From NCBI GenBank assembly GCA_040756715.1, contig JBFLYE010000028.1, forward strand, positions 1 to 5,473: a stretch of DNA of 5,473 nucleotides. Reading direction: 5' to 3'. The stretch comes from a bacterium. Its GTDB lineage: Bacteria > UBA9089 > UBA9088. Shown here in pieces: positions 1 through 4,898 of the stretch (the first letter of the stretch is position 1; the number at the start of each line of letters is the position of its first letter). The notes beneath the pieces are model-generated. The model was not told where the DNA came from. It searched no databases and saw only the letters and a program-made list of their open reading frames with translations. The translations under genes were made by a program, and so were the position numbers.

Positions 1-21
1 TTTATAAAACTTAACCTTTTT

Positions 22-57
22 CAATTCAAAATTCAAAATTTAGAATTCAAAATTTCT
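22..57. repeat. Heptamer tandem repeat (AATTCAA-like)
   Basis: From 23 to 57 the sequence reads as five consecutive 7-base units: AATTCAA, AATTCAA, AATTTAG, AATTCAA, AATTTCT. The unit is AT-rich and lies in noncoding DNA at the left edge, beyond repeat R. I see no gene in 1-94 and assign no function; such short-period intergenic repeats are common in some bacterial lineages. Confidence 0.7.
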
Positions 58-94
58 TAAATACTATTTTTGCACTAAGTAATGGAAGATACTA

Positions 95-289
95 TATTAC
101 TTGCTTTCTTTGTGCCTTTGTCCCTTTGTGCCTAGGTATATAGGACAGCTAAACAACGGCTATGGTAATTTGGTTAAGAGAGAAGCTAAACACGTACTAA
201 AATTTTATCTACACAAACCATTTTTTCCTCAAGAAATTTTCCTCTTGTTTTCTCTATAATTATTATCTTCAAACAGCAATTTTTTAAAA
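95..289. repeat. Direct repeat R, copy 1 (195 bp)
   Basis: This segment matches 1338-1527 almost perfectly and in the same orientation. The only differences are a 5-bp extra stretch (TTGGT, after GGTAAT) in this copy and two C/G substitutions (218 against 1456, 242 against 1480). It contains three period-8 units (TTTGTGCC, TTTGTCCC, TTTGTGCC, 109-132), the motif CCTAGGTATATAGG, and two AGCTAAAC words. On the minus strand its first part is an open reading tail encoding FKKLLFEDNNYRENK. The last ten bases, TTTTTTAAAA (280-289), also belong to the fhs-tail duplication that abuts it. It could be a small mobile or palindromic repeat family or the flank of a segmental duplication; no transposase is visible. 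Confidence 0.95.
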
Positions 290-390
290 CAACCCAACCA
301 CCCTTCCATTTTCATCAATATCAACCTTTGTTCCATTTCCCTAATATCCCTCATCTTGCATTCTTGGGCAATCTCAATGTCTTGCTTCAT
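229..390 (-). pseudogene. fhs deletion remnant fused to R-encoded tail (53 codons)
   Basis: Read on the minus strand, this open frame starts with the first 42 bp of fhs (349-390 against 3840-3881, 39 of 42 identical). It then has 14 unrelated bases (335-348), followed by 55 bp identical to the end of fhs and its flank (280-334 against 2183-2237), and runs into repeat R. About 1.6 kb of fhs is missing and the frame changes, so the fhs tail is read out of frame. The predicted peptide begins MKQDIEIAQECKMR and ends in FKKLLFEDNNYRENKRKIS. Its ATG overlaps the PIN toxin stop as ATGA, and AAAGGAG (399-405) sits 8 nt upstream, so it could be translated as a third cistron of the TA operon. I see no catalytic motif of Fhs, including the P-loop. 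Most likely it is debris of a duplicated fhs; a functional micropeptide is possible but unsupported. Confidence 0.8.
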
Positions 391-860
391 TCTTCTGTCT
401 CCTTTAAAAAACGTTCATATAACTTTTTATCTACCCAAAAACCTGCTTTGGCAATCATCTCGTCAAGCAGGGGTTTAACTGAAAAAATAAACATTTTACG
501 CTTAGCTTCAATAAGTATACCTAAAAGCCCAATAAATCTAAGTCCTAAATGAGAGGCTATCTTACGGGCTCGCCGTTCATCCAGCAGTAAAAGATCTGCC
601 TTCATCTCTATAGCCAATGCAATTGCCTCTGCCTCTCCCTTATCTAATTCCAGAAGCAACACATCTACCATATTTTGGTTGATTACAGGTTGGGTTTTAA
701 TCCATAAATATCTCTCACTTAATTGTTCTTTATGGATAATTGAAAGTTCCTGCAAAACTGTCTTTGGGATAAATATCTCTCCATAGAGTTGTTTAAGGAG
801 ATTTATCTGGCCTATCGCAACAAGGTTCATAATAGGTGAGGTATTACTTACAACAATCAC
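387..860 (-). CDS. PIN-domain toxin, DUF3368 family (VapC-like)
   Basis: A 157-residue predicted ribonuclease toxin. The N-terminal VVSNTSPI (residues 3-10) is the hallmark of the DUF3368 branch of PIN domains, where S-N-T replaces the usual leading Asp. Further acidic positions fit a metal-binding PIN site: E38 in VLQEL, D73/E76/E78 in DKGEAEAIALA, and D94/E95 in LLLDERRAR. Length and motif order match the family. The start is GTG at 860, overlapping the UPF0175 stop as GTGA, with AAGGA about 6 nt upstream; this coupled start fits a TA operon. PIN toxins of this kind are expected to cleave RNA and to be held by the upstream antitoxin; the RNA target cannot be read from sequence. The 3' end (TGA, 387-389) overlaps the ATG of the fhs remnant. 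No frameshift or missing key residue is seen, so it is probably functional. Confidence 0.92.
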   Translation of the reverse strand: MIVVSNTSPIMNLVAIGQINLLKQLYGEIFIPKTVLQELSIIHKEQLSERYLWIKTQPVINQNMVDVLLLELDKGEAEAIALAIEMKADLLLLDERRARKIASHLGLRFIGLLGILIEAKRKMFIFSVKPLLDEMIAKAGFWVDKKLYERFLKETEE

Positions 861-1096
861 CCTATTTCCTTGAGGGTTTTTAAGTCCTCCTCAAAATCCT
901 CTGCACCATAATGAATGGGAATTTGTTGACTTGCAAGAAGGTGTTGAAATTGCAGTTGAGTAATTCCGGCAAGTTGGCTCGCCTGGCCTAAAGTTAATTT
1001 TTCCTTCTTAAAGAGTAAAAGGGCCATCTCTTGCTTTAACTCTTCTTCAGTTATCCTTGCTGATTGAAAGATATCAAAAGGTATAGTGAAATCCAT
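857..1096 (-). CDS. UPF0175 family antitoxin
   Basis: A 79-residue protein with the full UPF0175 layout: a short N-terminal beta-like segment (MDFTIPFDIF), a helical stretch with EEELKQEMALLLFKKEKL (about 17-34), the helix-turn-helix-like core LTLGQASQLAGITQLQFQHLL (34-54), and the family-typical ending IPIHYGAEDFEEDLKTLKEI. UPF0175 proteins commonly precede DUF3368 PIN toxins and are regarded as their antitoxins and DNA-binding autoregulators. Here the stop overlaps the toxin GTG by 4 nt, indicating one translationally coupled operon. ATG at 1096 is chosen because a sigma70-like promoter ends 8 nt upstream; there is no Shine-Dalgarno, consistent with a leaderless message. The gene is intact and of usual family length. 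Confidence 0.9.
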   Translation of the reverse strand: MDFTIPFDIFQSARITEEELKQEMALLLFKKEKLTLGQASQLAGITQLQFQHLLASQQIPIHYGAEDFEEDLKTLKEIG

Positions 1097-1104
1097 TAAG
1101 ATAT

Positions 1105-1133
1105 AGAATAACCTTATTCCTAATCCTTGTCAA
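1105..1133 (-). promoter_or_regulatory. Promoter of the UPF0175/PIN operon, apparently leaderless
   Basis: On the minus strand, TTGACA (1128-1133) is separated by 17 bp from TATTCT (1105-1110), close to the sigma70 consensus. The -10 ends 8 nt before the antitoxin ATG, so transcription should begin at or next to the start codon. Confidence 0.7.
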
Positions 1134-1135
1134 GG
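1106..1135. promoter_or_regulatory. Two palindromes overlapping the TA promoter (candidate operators)
   Basis: GAATAA-CC-TTATTC (1106-1119) is a perfect 6-bp inverted repeat covering most of the -10 and part of the spacer. CCTTG-T-CAAGG (1125-1135) is a perfect 5-bp inverted repeat covering the -35. Their placement on both promoter boxes suits autorepression by the antitoxin or the TA complex, as is usual for type II systems. Binding is inferred, not shown. Confidence 0.5.
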
Positions 1136-1140
1136 TTTTT

Positions 1141-1273
1141 AACAGAGGTTCCGTAATTTTTTTATAATCCTTTGAAAATAAAAGACTTACGATAATGAAA
1201 CAAAAAACTTTGTAACATATTGATTTACAAGCACTTACATTAAAATTTGCTAAATTTTTACGGAACGCCTGCT
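1141..1273. mobile_element. Possible MITE or solo IS remnant with ~16-bp inverted ends
   Basis: The left end AACAGAGGTTCCGTAA (1141-1156) and the reverse complement of the right end (1258-1273), AGCAGGCGTTCCGTAA, match at 13 of 16 positions, including the continuous GTTCCGTAA. The 101 bp between them are AT-rich and hold no ORF worth naming. No target-site duplication is evident. It sits just upstream of the TA promoter and just outside repeat R copy 2. The GTTCCGTAA ends resemble insertion-sequence termini in general style, but I cannot name a family. Confidence 0.35.
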
Positions 1274-1295
1274 AGGTGAGAATAAAATTGGGAAA

Positions 1296-1377
1296 TAGGC
1301 ACAAAGGCAGAGAGGCACAAAGACGAGAGAGTTTATTTATTACTTGCTTTCTTTGTGCCTTTGTCCCTTTGTGCCTA
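1296..1377. repeat. Inverted repeat built from 8-base units
   Basis: The left arm 1296-1323 (units GGCACAAA, GGCAGAGA, GGCACAAA) is complementary to 1350-1377 (TTTGTGCC, TTTGTCCC, TTTGTGCC), with 25 of 28 positions paired and a 26-nt loop. The right arm lies inside repeat R copy 2; the left arm is outside it and is absent next to copy 1. It would form a long hairpin in any transcript reading through from the MazF-like toxin. There is no trailing U-run, so a standard intrinsic terminator is not claimed. Together with the promoter, the MITE-like element and repeat R, this accounts for the largely gene-free 1097-1466 interval. Confidence 0.8.
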
Positions 1378-1527
1378 GGTATATAGGACAGCTAAACAAC
1401 GGCTATGGTAATTAAGAGAGAAGCTAAACACGTACTAAAATTTTATCTACACAAAGCATTTTTTCCTCAAGAAATTTTCGTCTTGTTTTCTCTATAATTA
1501 TTATCTTCAAACAGCAATTTTTTAAAA
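1338..1527. repeat. Direct repeat R, copy 2 (190 bp)
   Basis: This is the second copy of R, matching 95-289 with two substitutions and a 5-bp deletion. It lies directly downstream of the MazF-like toxin and ends at 1518-1527 with TTTTTTAAAA, the 10-mer that also occurs at the fhs stop (2183-2192). In copy 1 the same 10-mer connects R straight to the fhs tail. Confidence 0.95.
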
Positions 1528-1544
1528 TCTGCGGTTACTGGCAT
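1467..1544 (-). CDS. Small ORF (25 aa) coupled to the toxin, reading into R
   Basis: The toxin stop overlaps an ATG as TAATG, opening a 25-codon frame, MPVTADFKKLLFEDNNYREN followed by KTKIS, that ends inside repeat R. From FKKLLF onward it matches, in the same frame, the tail of the fhs-remnant ORF at 229-390, with one residue change (T for R near the end). No Shine-Dalgarno is seen, so expression would depend on reinitiation. It may be the decayed end of a former gene. I do not recognise the peptide, and whether it is translated is doubtful. Confidence 0.3.
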   Translation of the reverse strand: MPVTADFKKLLFEDNNYRENKTKIS

Positions 1545-1888
1545 TACACTAAGCTGAACAATTTTCTCAGTCTAATATTCACTTCCTCTTGTATTTGAGG
1601 AGAGAAATTACCTAATTCACGCTGAATGAAAGAGGTGGTAACTGTCATCAAACGATGTAAGCGTAAAGTAGAAGTTACCCGTAAGCCGGTTCCAATAAAA
1701 TCGGTCTGTGACGAATCTAATATAAGGTCTGTTTCCATTAAATCATCAGGAATCCGACTGCTAATGAAAGCTATGATAACATGGCGATGTGTTCCAATAG
1801 GCTCGGTTAAACATACGGCTGGTCGCACTTTAGTCCCCGAAAGATCATCAAATGGAAAAGGAACCAAAACCACTTTACCCCTAATCAT
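1544..1888 (-). CDS. MazF/PemK-like endoribonuclease toxin
   Basis: A 114-residue protein with the classic MazF/PemK start: RGKVVLVPFPFDDLSG (3-18) followed by TKVRPAV (19-25). The conserved Arg-Pro (R22-P23) and the strand ending FISSR (41-45, with the Ser pair usual in this family) are present, then DFIGTGLRVTSTLRLHRL and a C-terminal helix QEEVNIRLRKLF. MazF-type toxins cleave mRNA at short motifs and are blocked by a partner antitoxin. The length is normal and no key position appears lost. The ATG at 1888 is supported by GGGAAG about 7 nt upstream and by an 8-nt overlap with the ancestral antitoxin stop (TAG, 1881-1883). The gene sits 3' of fhs with no visible promoter of its own, so it probably depends on fhs-operon transcription. 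Its antitoxin is frameshifted, which makes its present activity uncertain. Confidence 0.92.
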   Translation of the reverse strand: MIRGKVVLVPFPFDDLSGTKVRPAVCLTEPIGTHRHVIIAFISSRIPDDLMETDLILDSSQTDFIGTGLRVTSTLRLHRLMTVTTSFIQRELGNFSPQIQEEVNIRLRKLFSLV

Positions 1889-2182
1889 AAAATGGCTTCC
1901 CGTCCTTGAGTGTATAAATATCTTCTTCCGGTTCTTTTAGAAACTCGAAGGCGGGGTTTTTGCTTGCTGCCCGAAGCCATTCCTTTTCGTCTCTGTCAGT
2001 CTCTTTGGGGAATAGCTTGCTGCCCGAAGCCATTCCTTTTCGTCTCTGTCAGTCTCTTTGGGGAATAAGATAATCACCCGAACCCTTGTTGTTTCAACAA
2101 CCGGTAATGGCTCGTCTAAAACAAGCCTCTGTTGTGCATCAATCGTTGCTGTAGATTCAATGGCTTTTTCTATATTTTTCAT
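1881..2182 (-). pseudogene. MazE-type antitoxin gene, frameshifted by a 53-bp tandem duplication
   Basis: The frame begins MKNIEKAIESTATIDAQQRL, continues as a short beta-rich N-terminal part (TTRVRVIILFPKE, 31-43) and reaches WLRAAS at residues 51-56. There the second copy of a 53-bp direct repeat throws it out of frame, and it ends at 1937 after 25 aberrant residues (81 in total). Deleting one repeat copy gives an 82-residue protein with the C-terminus NPAFEFLKEPEEDIYTL..KPFYD, a tail typical of antitoxins paired with PemK/MazF toxins, whose TAG overlaps the toxin ATG by 8 nt. That tail usually contacts the toxin. The ATG at 2182 lies 4 nt past the fhs stop with no clear Shine-Dalgarno, so it probably relies on coupling to fhs. 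It may be a genuine mutant, a slippage-switchable allele, or an assembly error. Confidence 0.85.
1962..2067. repeat. Perfect 53-bp tandem duplication inside the antitoxin gene
   Basis: 1962-2014 and 2015-2067 are identical over all 53 bases and directly adjacent. As 53 is not a multiple of three, the duplication shifts the reading frame. Perfect identity implies a very recent event or an artefact. Confidence 0.97.
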
Positions 2183-2237
2183 TTTTTTAAAACAACCCAA
2201 CCACCCTTCCATTTTCATCAATATCAACCTTTGTTCC
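2183..2237. repeat. fhs-tail segment duplicated at 280-334
   Basis: These 55 bp cover the last ~49 bases of fhs plus the TTTTTTAAAA flank and are identical to 280-334. Here they adjoin the antitoxin ATG; in the other copy they adjoin repeat R directly. The segment marks the left limit of the duplicated fhs 3' region. Confidence 0.95.
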
Positions 2238-3881
2238 TGCAGGAATTGTGGGAAGGCCTGGCATTGTTCGCATTGCTCCGCAGAGGGGATAGAGGAATCC
2301 TGCACCCGCAGAGAGATTTACATCCCTTACAGGAAGGGTAAATCCCCTCGGTCTTCCCTTAAGATTTGGGTCATGGGATAGAGATAGATGGGTCTTTGCC
2401 ATACAAATAGGAAGATTGGCATAGCCCTTTTCGCTATAGAGCTTTATCTTCTTTTCAGCCAATGGTTCATAGGAAACCTTCTCTGCTCCGTATACCTTTG
2501 TCGCTATGGTTTCTATCTTTTCCTTGATTGATAGATCAAGGGGATAGAGGAATTTAAAATTGGGTTTTTCCTTACAAGCCTCAACTACCTTGTTTGCTAA
2601 TTCAATGGCACCTTTTCCACCATCCTTGAAATGTGTGCAGGGAATGGCATCCATTGCTCCGTATTCCTTGGCAAGTTTTCTTGTCAGCTCAATTTCTCTA
2701 TCGGTATCATTTTCAAATATGTTTATTGCCACAATTGCAGGAAGGCCATGTAGCCTCATATTCTCAATGTGCTTTTCCAAATTGCAACAGCCCTTTTCCA
2801 AGGAATCAAGGTCTTCTGAGGTAAGCCTTGGGTCTAATGGCTTTCCTGGGACAACATTGAATCTTCCCGAATGCATCTTTAATGCCCTAATCGTGGCAAC
2901 GATAACAATGCAATCGGGAACAAGTCCTGAAGCCCTGCATTTTATATTCAGGAATTTCTCCGCCCCACAATCAGCACCAAAGCCACTTTCGGTAATCACA
3001 TAGTCAGAGATCTTTGTGGCAACCAGATCCGCCAGAATAGATGAATTCCCATGGGCGATATTGGCAAATGGCCCAGCATGGACAAAGGCTGGTGTTCCCT
3101 CTAATGTCTGCATCAGGTTTGGCTTTATTGCATCCTTTAGAAGAACGGTCATTGCTCCCGCACATTTTAGGTCTTCGGCGGTTACTGGCTTTCCCTCATA
3201 GGTTGTTCCAACCACAATCCGAGAAAGCCTTTCTCTTAAATCCTTAAGAGAGGTGGTTAAAGCTAAGATTGCCATAACCTCTGAGGCAACTGAGATGTCA
3301 AAACCAGTTTCTCTGGGAATACCATTTTCCCTTCCACCCAAGCCAATAATGATATTCCTCAATGCCCGATCGGAAACATCCACCACCCTTCTAAAGGTAA
3401 TCGATAAGGGATCAATATTACAAGGATTTCCTAGCAAAATGCTTGTATCAACAAATGCGGCCAGAAGGTTATGGGCAACAGAAACCGCATGGGTATCACC
3501 GGTTAAATGGAGGTTAAAGTCCTCCATAGGAACTATTTGGGAATATCCACCACCGGCCGCCCCTCCCTTTATCCCGAATACCGGGCCTAAAGACGGCTGC
3601 CTTATGGCAATTACCGCCTTCTTGCCGATTTTATTTAAAGCCATTCCCAGACCTACGGTTGTGGTTGTCTTTCCCTCTCCTAATGGGGTGGGGGTTATGG
3701 CGGTAACATCAATGTATTTTGCCTGGGGCCTATCTTTGAATTTCTCAATTACCTTTAAGCTTACCTTTGCCTTGTATTTTCCATAAAGCTCAAGGTCATC
3801 CCCTTCTAACCCCAAATCCTTCGCCACATCAATGATTGGCCTCATCTTGCATTCTTGGGCAATCTCAATGTCTGATTTCAT
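2187..3881 (-). CDS. fhs: Formate--tetrahydrofolate ligase
   Basis: A 564-residue enzyme that joins formate to tetrahydrofolate with ATP, giving 10-formyl-THF for purine, methionyl-tRNA and one-carbon (including acetyl-CoA pathway) metabolism in the cytoplasm. The ATP-binding loop is PTPLGEGKTTTT (64-75). Other family blocks follow in order: RQPSLGPVFGIKGGAAGGGY (94-113), NLHLTGDTHAV (123-133), HAGPFANIAHGNSS (268-281), TESGFGADCGAEKF (297-310), and near the end TMPGLPTIPAG with the tail VDIDENGRVVGLF. The length is that of intact bacterial Fhs. The ATG at 3881 has AAGGAGG (3888-3894) 6 nt upstream. The gene lies 29 nt behind the ROK kinase, probably in one operon, and the antitoxin starts 4 nt past its stop. 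By eye it is less AT-rich than the kinase. Both of its ends are duplicated in the remnant at 280-390. Confidence 0.98.
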   Translation of the reverse strand: MKSDIEIAQECKMRPIIDVAKDLGLEGDDLELYGKYKAKVSLKVIEKFKDRPQAKYIDVTAITPTPLGEGKTTTTVGLGMALNKIGKKAVIAIRQPSLGPVFGIKGGAAGGGYSQIVPMEDFNLHLTGDTHAVSVAHNLLAAFVDTSILLGNPCNIDPLSITFRRVVDVSDRALRNIIIGLGGRENGIPRETGFDISVASEVMAILALTTSLKDLRERLSRIVVGTTYEGKPVTAEDLKCAGAMTVLLKDAIKPNLMQTLEGTPAFVHAGPFANIAHGNSSILADLVATKISDYVITESGFGADCGAEKFLNIKCRASGLVPDCIVIVATIRALKMHSGRFNVVPGKPLDPRLTSEDLDSLEKGCCNLEKHIENMRLHGLPAIVAINIFENDTDREIELTRKLAKEYGAMDAIPCTHFKDGGKGAIELANKVVEACKEKPNFKFLYPLDLSIKEKIETIATKVYGAEKVSYEPLAEKKIKLYSEKGYANLPICMAKTHLSLSHDPNLKGRPRGFTLPVRDVNLSAGAGFLYPLCGAMRTMPGLPTIPAGTKVDIDENGRVVGLF

Positions 3882-3887
3882 TTTTTT

Positions 3888-3894
3888 CCTCCTT
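3888..3894 (-). promoter_or_regulatory. Strong Shine-Dalgarno of fhs
   Basis: AAGGAGG lies 6 nt before the fhs ATG. It contrasts with the kinase, UPF0175 and PorV-like genes, which lack a Shine-Dalgarno and appear leaderless, so this genome seems to use both initiation modes. Confidence 0.85.
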
Positions 3895-3909
3895 AAATAA
3901 ATTTGTCAA

Positions 3910-3938
3910 ATTATAATAAAAATCCAAATTTTTTGCAA
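3910..3938 (-). promoter_or_regulatory. Possible internal promoter for fhs
   Basis: On the minus strand, TTGCAA (3933-3938), a 17-bp spacer and a perfect TATAAT (3910-3915) overlap the 3' end of the kinase gene. Transcription would start about 24 nt before the fhs ATG, leaving room for the Shine-Dalgarno. The -35 is weak and the region AT-rich, so chance is possible. Confidence 0.4.
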
Positions 3939-4795
3939 TTTAAATTTATCGGGAGGTTTAAACAATTCTTTGCAAGGAAACCTGAACCAATTATTCCAGA
4001 ATCATTCCCTAGTTCTGCCTTTTTAATAATACAAGGAAACAATGCCTCTTTTTTGACAAATTGCCTTACAATGTCCACAAGCTCTGGCAATCCCTCAATT
4101 ACACCACCTCCCAAAATTACAGCTTCAGGGTTTAAAATATTTATAAGGTTTGTTGTTCCAATTCCAATGAGAACTCCAAGCCTTCTGATTATATCCTGTG
4201 CCTTTTTTTCTCCAGATTTTGCCTCTTTTGCAATAAAAGAGGCAGAACCATCTTTAAAACCAGCCTCTTTTGTATACCTTTTAAGGGCAATTCCAGATGC
4301 TAATGCCTCAAAACAACCCATTCTTCCACATCCACATTTTGCACCATTTATATCGATTACGATGTGTCCAATTTCAGAGCCTTTAATAAGTTTTCCATCT
4401 ATAATTATTCCCCCACCAATCCCTGTTCCTATAAATATTCCAATTATATTTTTTCTTCCCTTTCCTGCTCCATAAATATATTCTCCCATTGTTTGACAAT
4501 TAGAATCATTTTCGATGATAAATGGAAGATTAAAATTTTCCTTTAGAATTTTATAAAGGTTAAGGTTCTTTATCCCTATGTTTGGTGAGGAAATAACAAC
4601 TCCATTTTTTATCTGCCCAGCTATGCCTATGCCTATTCCATCTGCCTTTAATAGATCAAATCTATTTATAAGCTTTATAATCTGGTTTGCGATATCTCCT
4701 TTTTCTGTTTTTTCCTCAAAGGCTCTTATTACTTTTCCTTCCTCTATTTCTCCTATCCTTGCCTTTGTGGCACCAATATCTATTCCAATCTGCAT
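3911..4795 (-). CDS. ROK-family sugar kinase (glucokinase-like)
   Basis: A 294-residue cytoplasmic ATP-dependent kinase of the ROK family, which phosphorylates glucose or related sugars. Numbered from the chosen ATG: phosphate loop DIGATK (6-11), IGIAGQI (56-62), END (95-97, with the likely catalytic Asp97), GTGIGGG (123-129), EIGH (141-144), zinc motif CGCGRMGCFE (154-163, with C154, C156, C161 and H144 as likely ligands) and NPE..ILGGG (222-231). All of these support an active ROK kinase; the exact sugar is not determinable. The ATG at 4795 is preferred over the upstream TTG at 4816 because the -10 box lies at 4805-4810, between the two, and the ROK fold begins at once. No Shine-Dalgarno is seen, so the message is probably leaderless. 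It is followed by fhs and divergent from the PorV-like gene. Confidence 0.93.
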   Translation of the reverse strand: MQIGIDIGATKARIGEIEEGKVIRAFEEKTEKGDIANQIIKLINRFDLLKADGIGIGIAGQIKNGVVISSPNIGIKNLNLYKILKENFNLPFIIENDSNCQTMGEYIYGAGKGRKNIIGIFIGTGIGGGIIIDGKLIKGSEIGHIVIDINGAKCGCGRMGCFEALASGIALKRYTKEAGFKDGSASFIAKEAKSGEKKAQDIIRRLGVLIGIGTTNLINILNPEAVILGGGVIEGLPELVDIVRQFVKKEALFPCIIKKAELGNDSGIIGSGFLAKNCLNLPINLNCKKFGFLL

Positions 4796-4804
4796 AAAAT
4801 TAAA

Positions 4805-4834
4805 ATTATATAACAACCTAAATTAAGATTTCAA
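4805..4834 (-). promoter_or_regulatory. Promoter of the ROK kinase-fhs operon, apparently leaderless
   Basis: On the minus strand, TTGAAA (4829-4834), an 18-bp spacer and a perfect TATAAT (4805-4810). The -10 ends 9 nt before the kinase ATG, placing the expected transcription start at or next to the codon. Confidence 0.7.
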
Positions 4835-4862
4835 TGTTTAGGGAGTTAATAATTGATTTTGT

Positions 4863-4891
4863 TTGACATAGAATAAAAAAAAATGTAAAAT
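4863..4891 (+). promoter_or_regulatory. Promoter of the PorV-like gene, apparently leaderless
   Basis: TTGACA (4863-4868), a 17-bp spacer and TAAAAT (4886-4891, 5 of 6 consensus bases). The -10 ends 7 nt before the second of two adjacent ATGs, which favours a start at 4899. It is divergent from the kinase promoter, and the two -35 boxes are 28 bp apart. Confidence 0.7.
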
Positions 4892-4898
4892 AAAGATG

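Noticed and set aside
187-225. Eleven-codon ORF within R (ATG after GAGGAAAAA), also in copy 2
   Set aside because: Too short to support as a gene; more likely part of the shifted remnant reading through R.
225-250. Short CAAGA/TCTTG inverted repeat within R as a terminator
   Set aside because: Five-base arms, an AT-rich loop and no U-run on either strand; too weak to call.
328-552. Plus-strand ORF across the PIN toxin end and fhs remnant, and 1626-1940 across the MazF-like toxin
   Set aside because: Both are complementary to well-supported toxin genes and show no own motifs or promoter.
1-1527. CRISPR array suggested by repeated blocks
   Set aside because: The repeats are either one 190-bp pair or 7-8-base units; there is no regular 20-40-bp repeat with unique spacers and no cas gene.
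1937-2305. A longer minus-strand reading of the antitoxin starting at 2305
   Set aside because: Its first 41 residues lie inside the fhs 3' end in the wrong frame; the antitoxin proper starts at 2182 and its end is the frameshift product.
2560-3003. Plus-strand ORFs across fhs (also 2058-2381, 2633-2824, 3016-3247, 3253-3786)
   Set aside because: They are antisense shadows of the clearly coding fhs, with no family motifs.
3903-4475. Plus-strand ORFs across the ROK kinase (also 4364-4546, 4578-4826)
   Set aside because: These are antisense shadows of a gene with complete ROK motifs.
4796-4816. Upstream TTG start for the ROK kinase
   Set aside because: The TATAAT -10 box falls between this TTG and the ATG, and the extra residues LYNFNF add nothing to the ROK fold.
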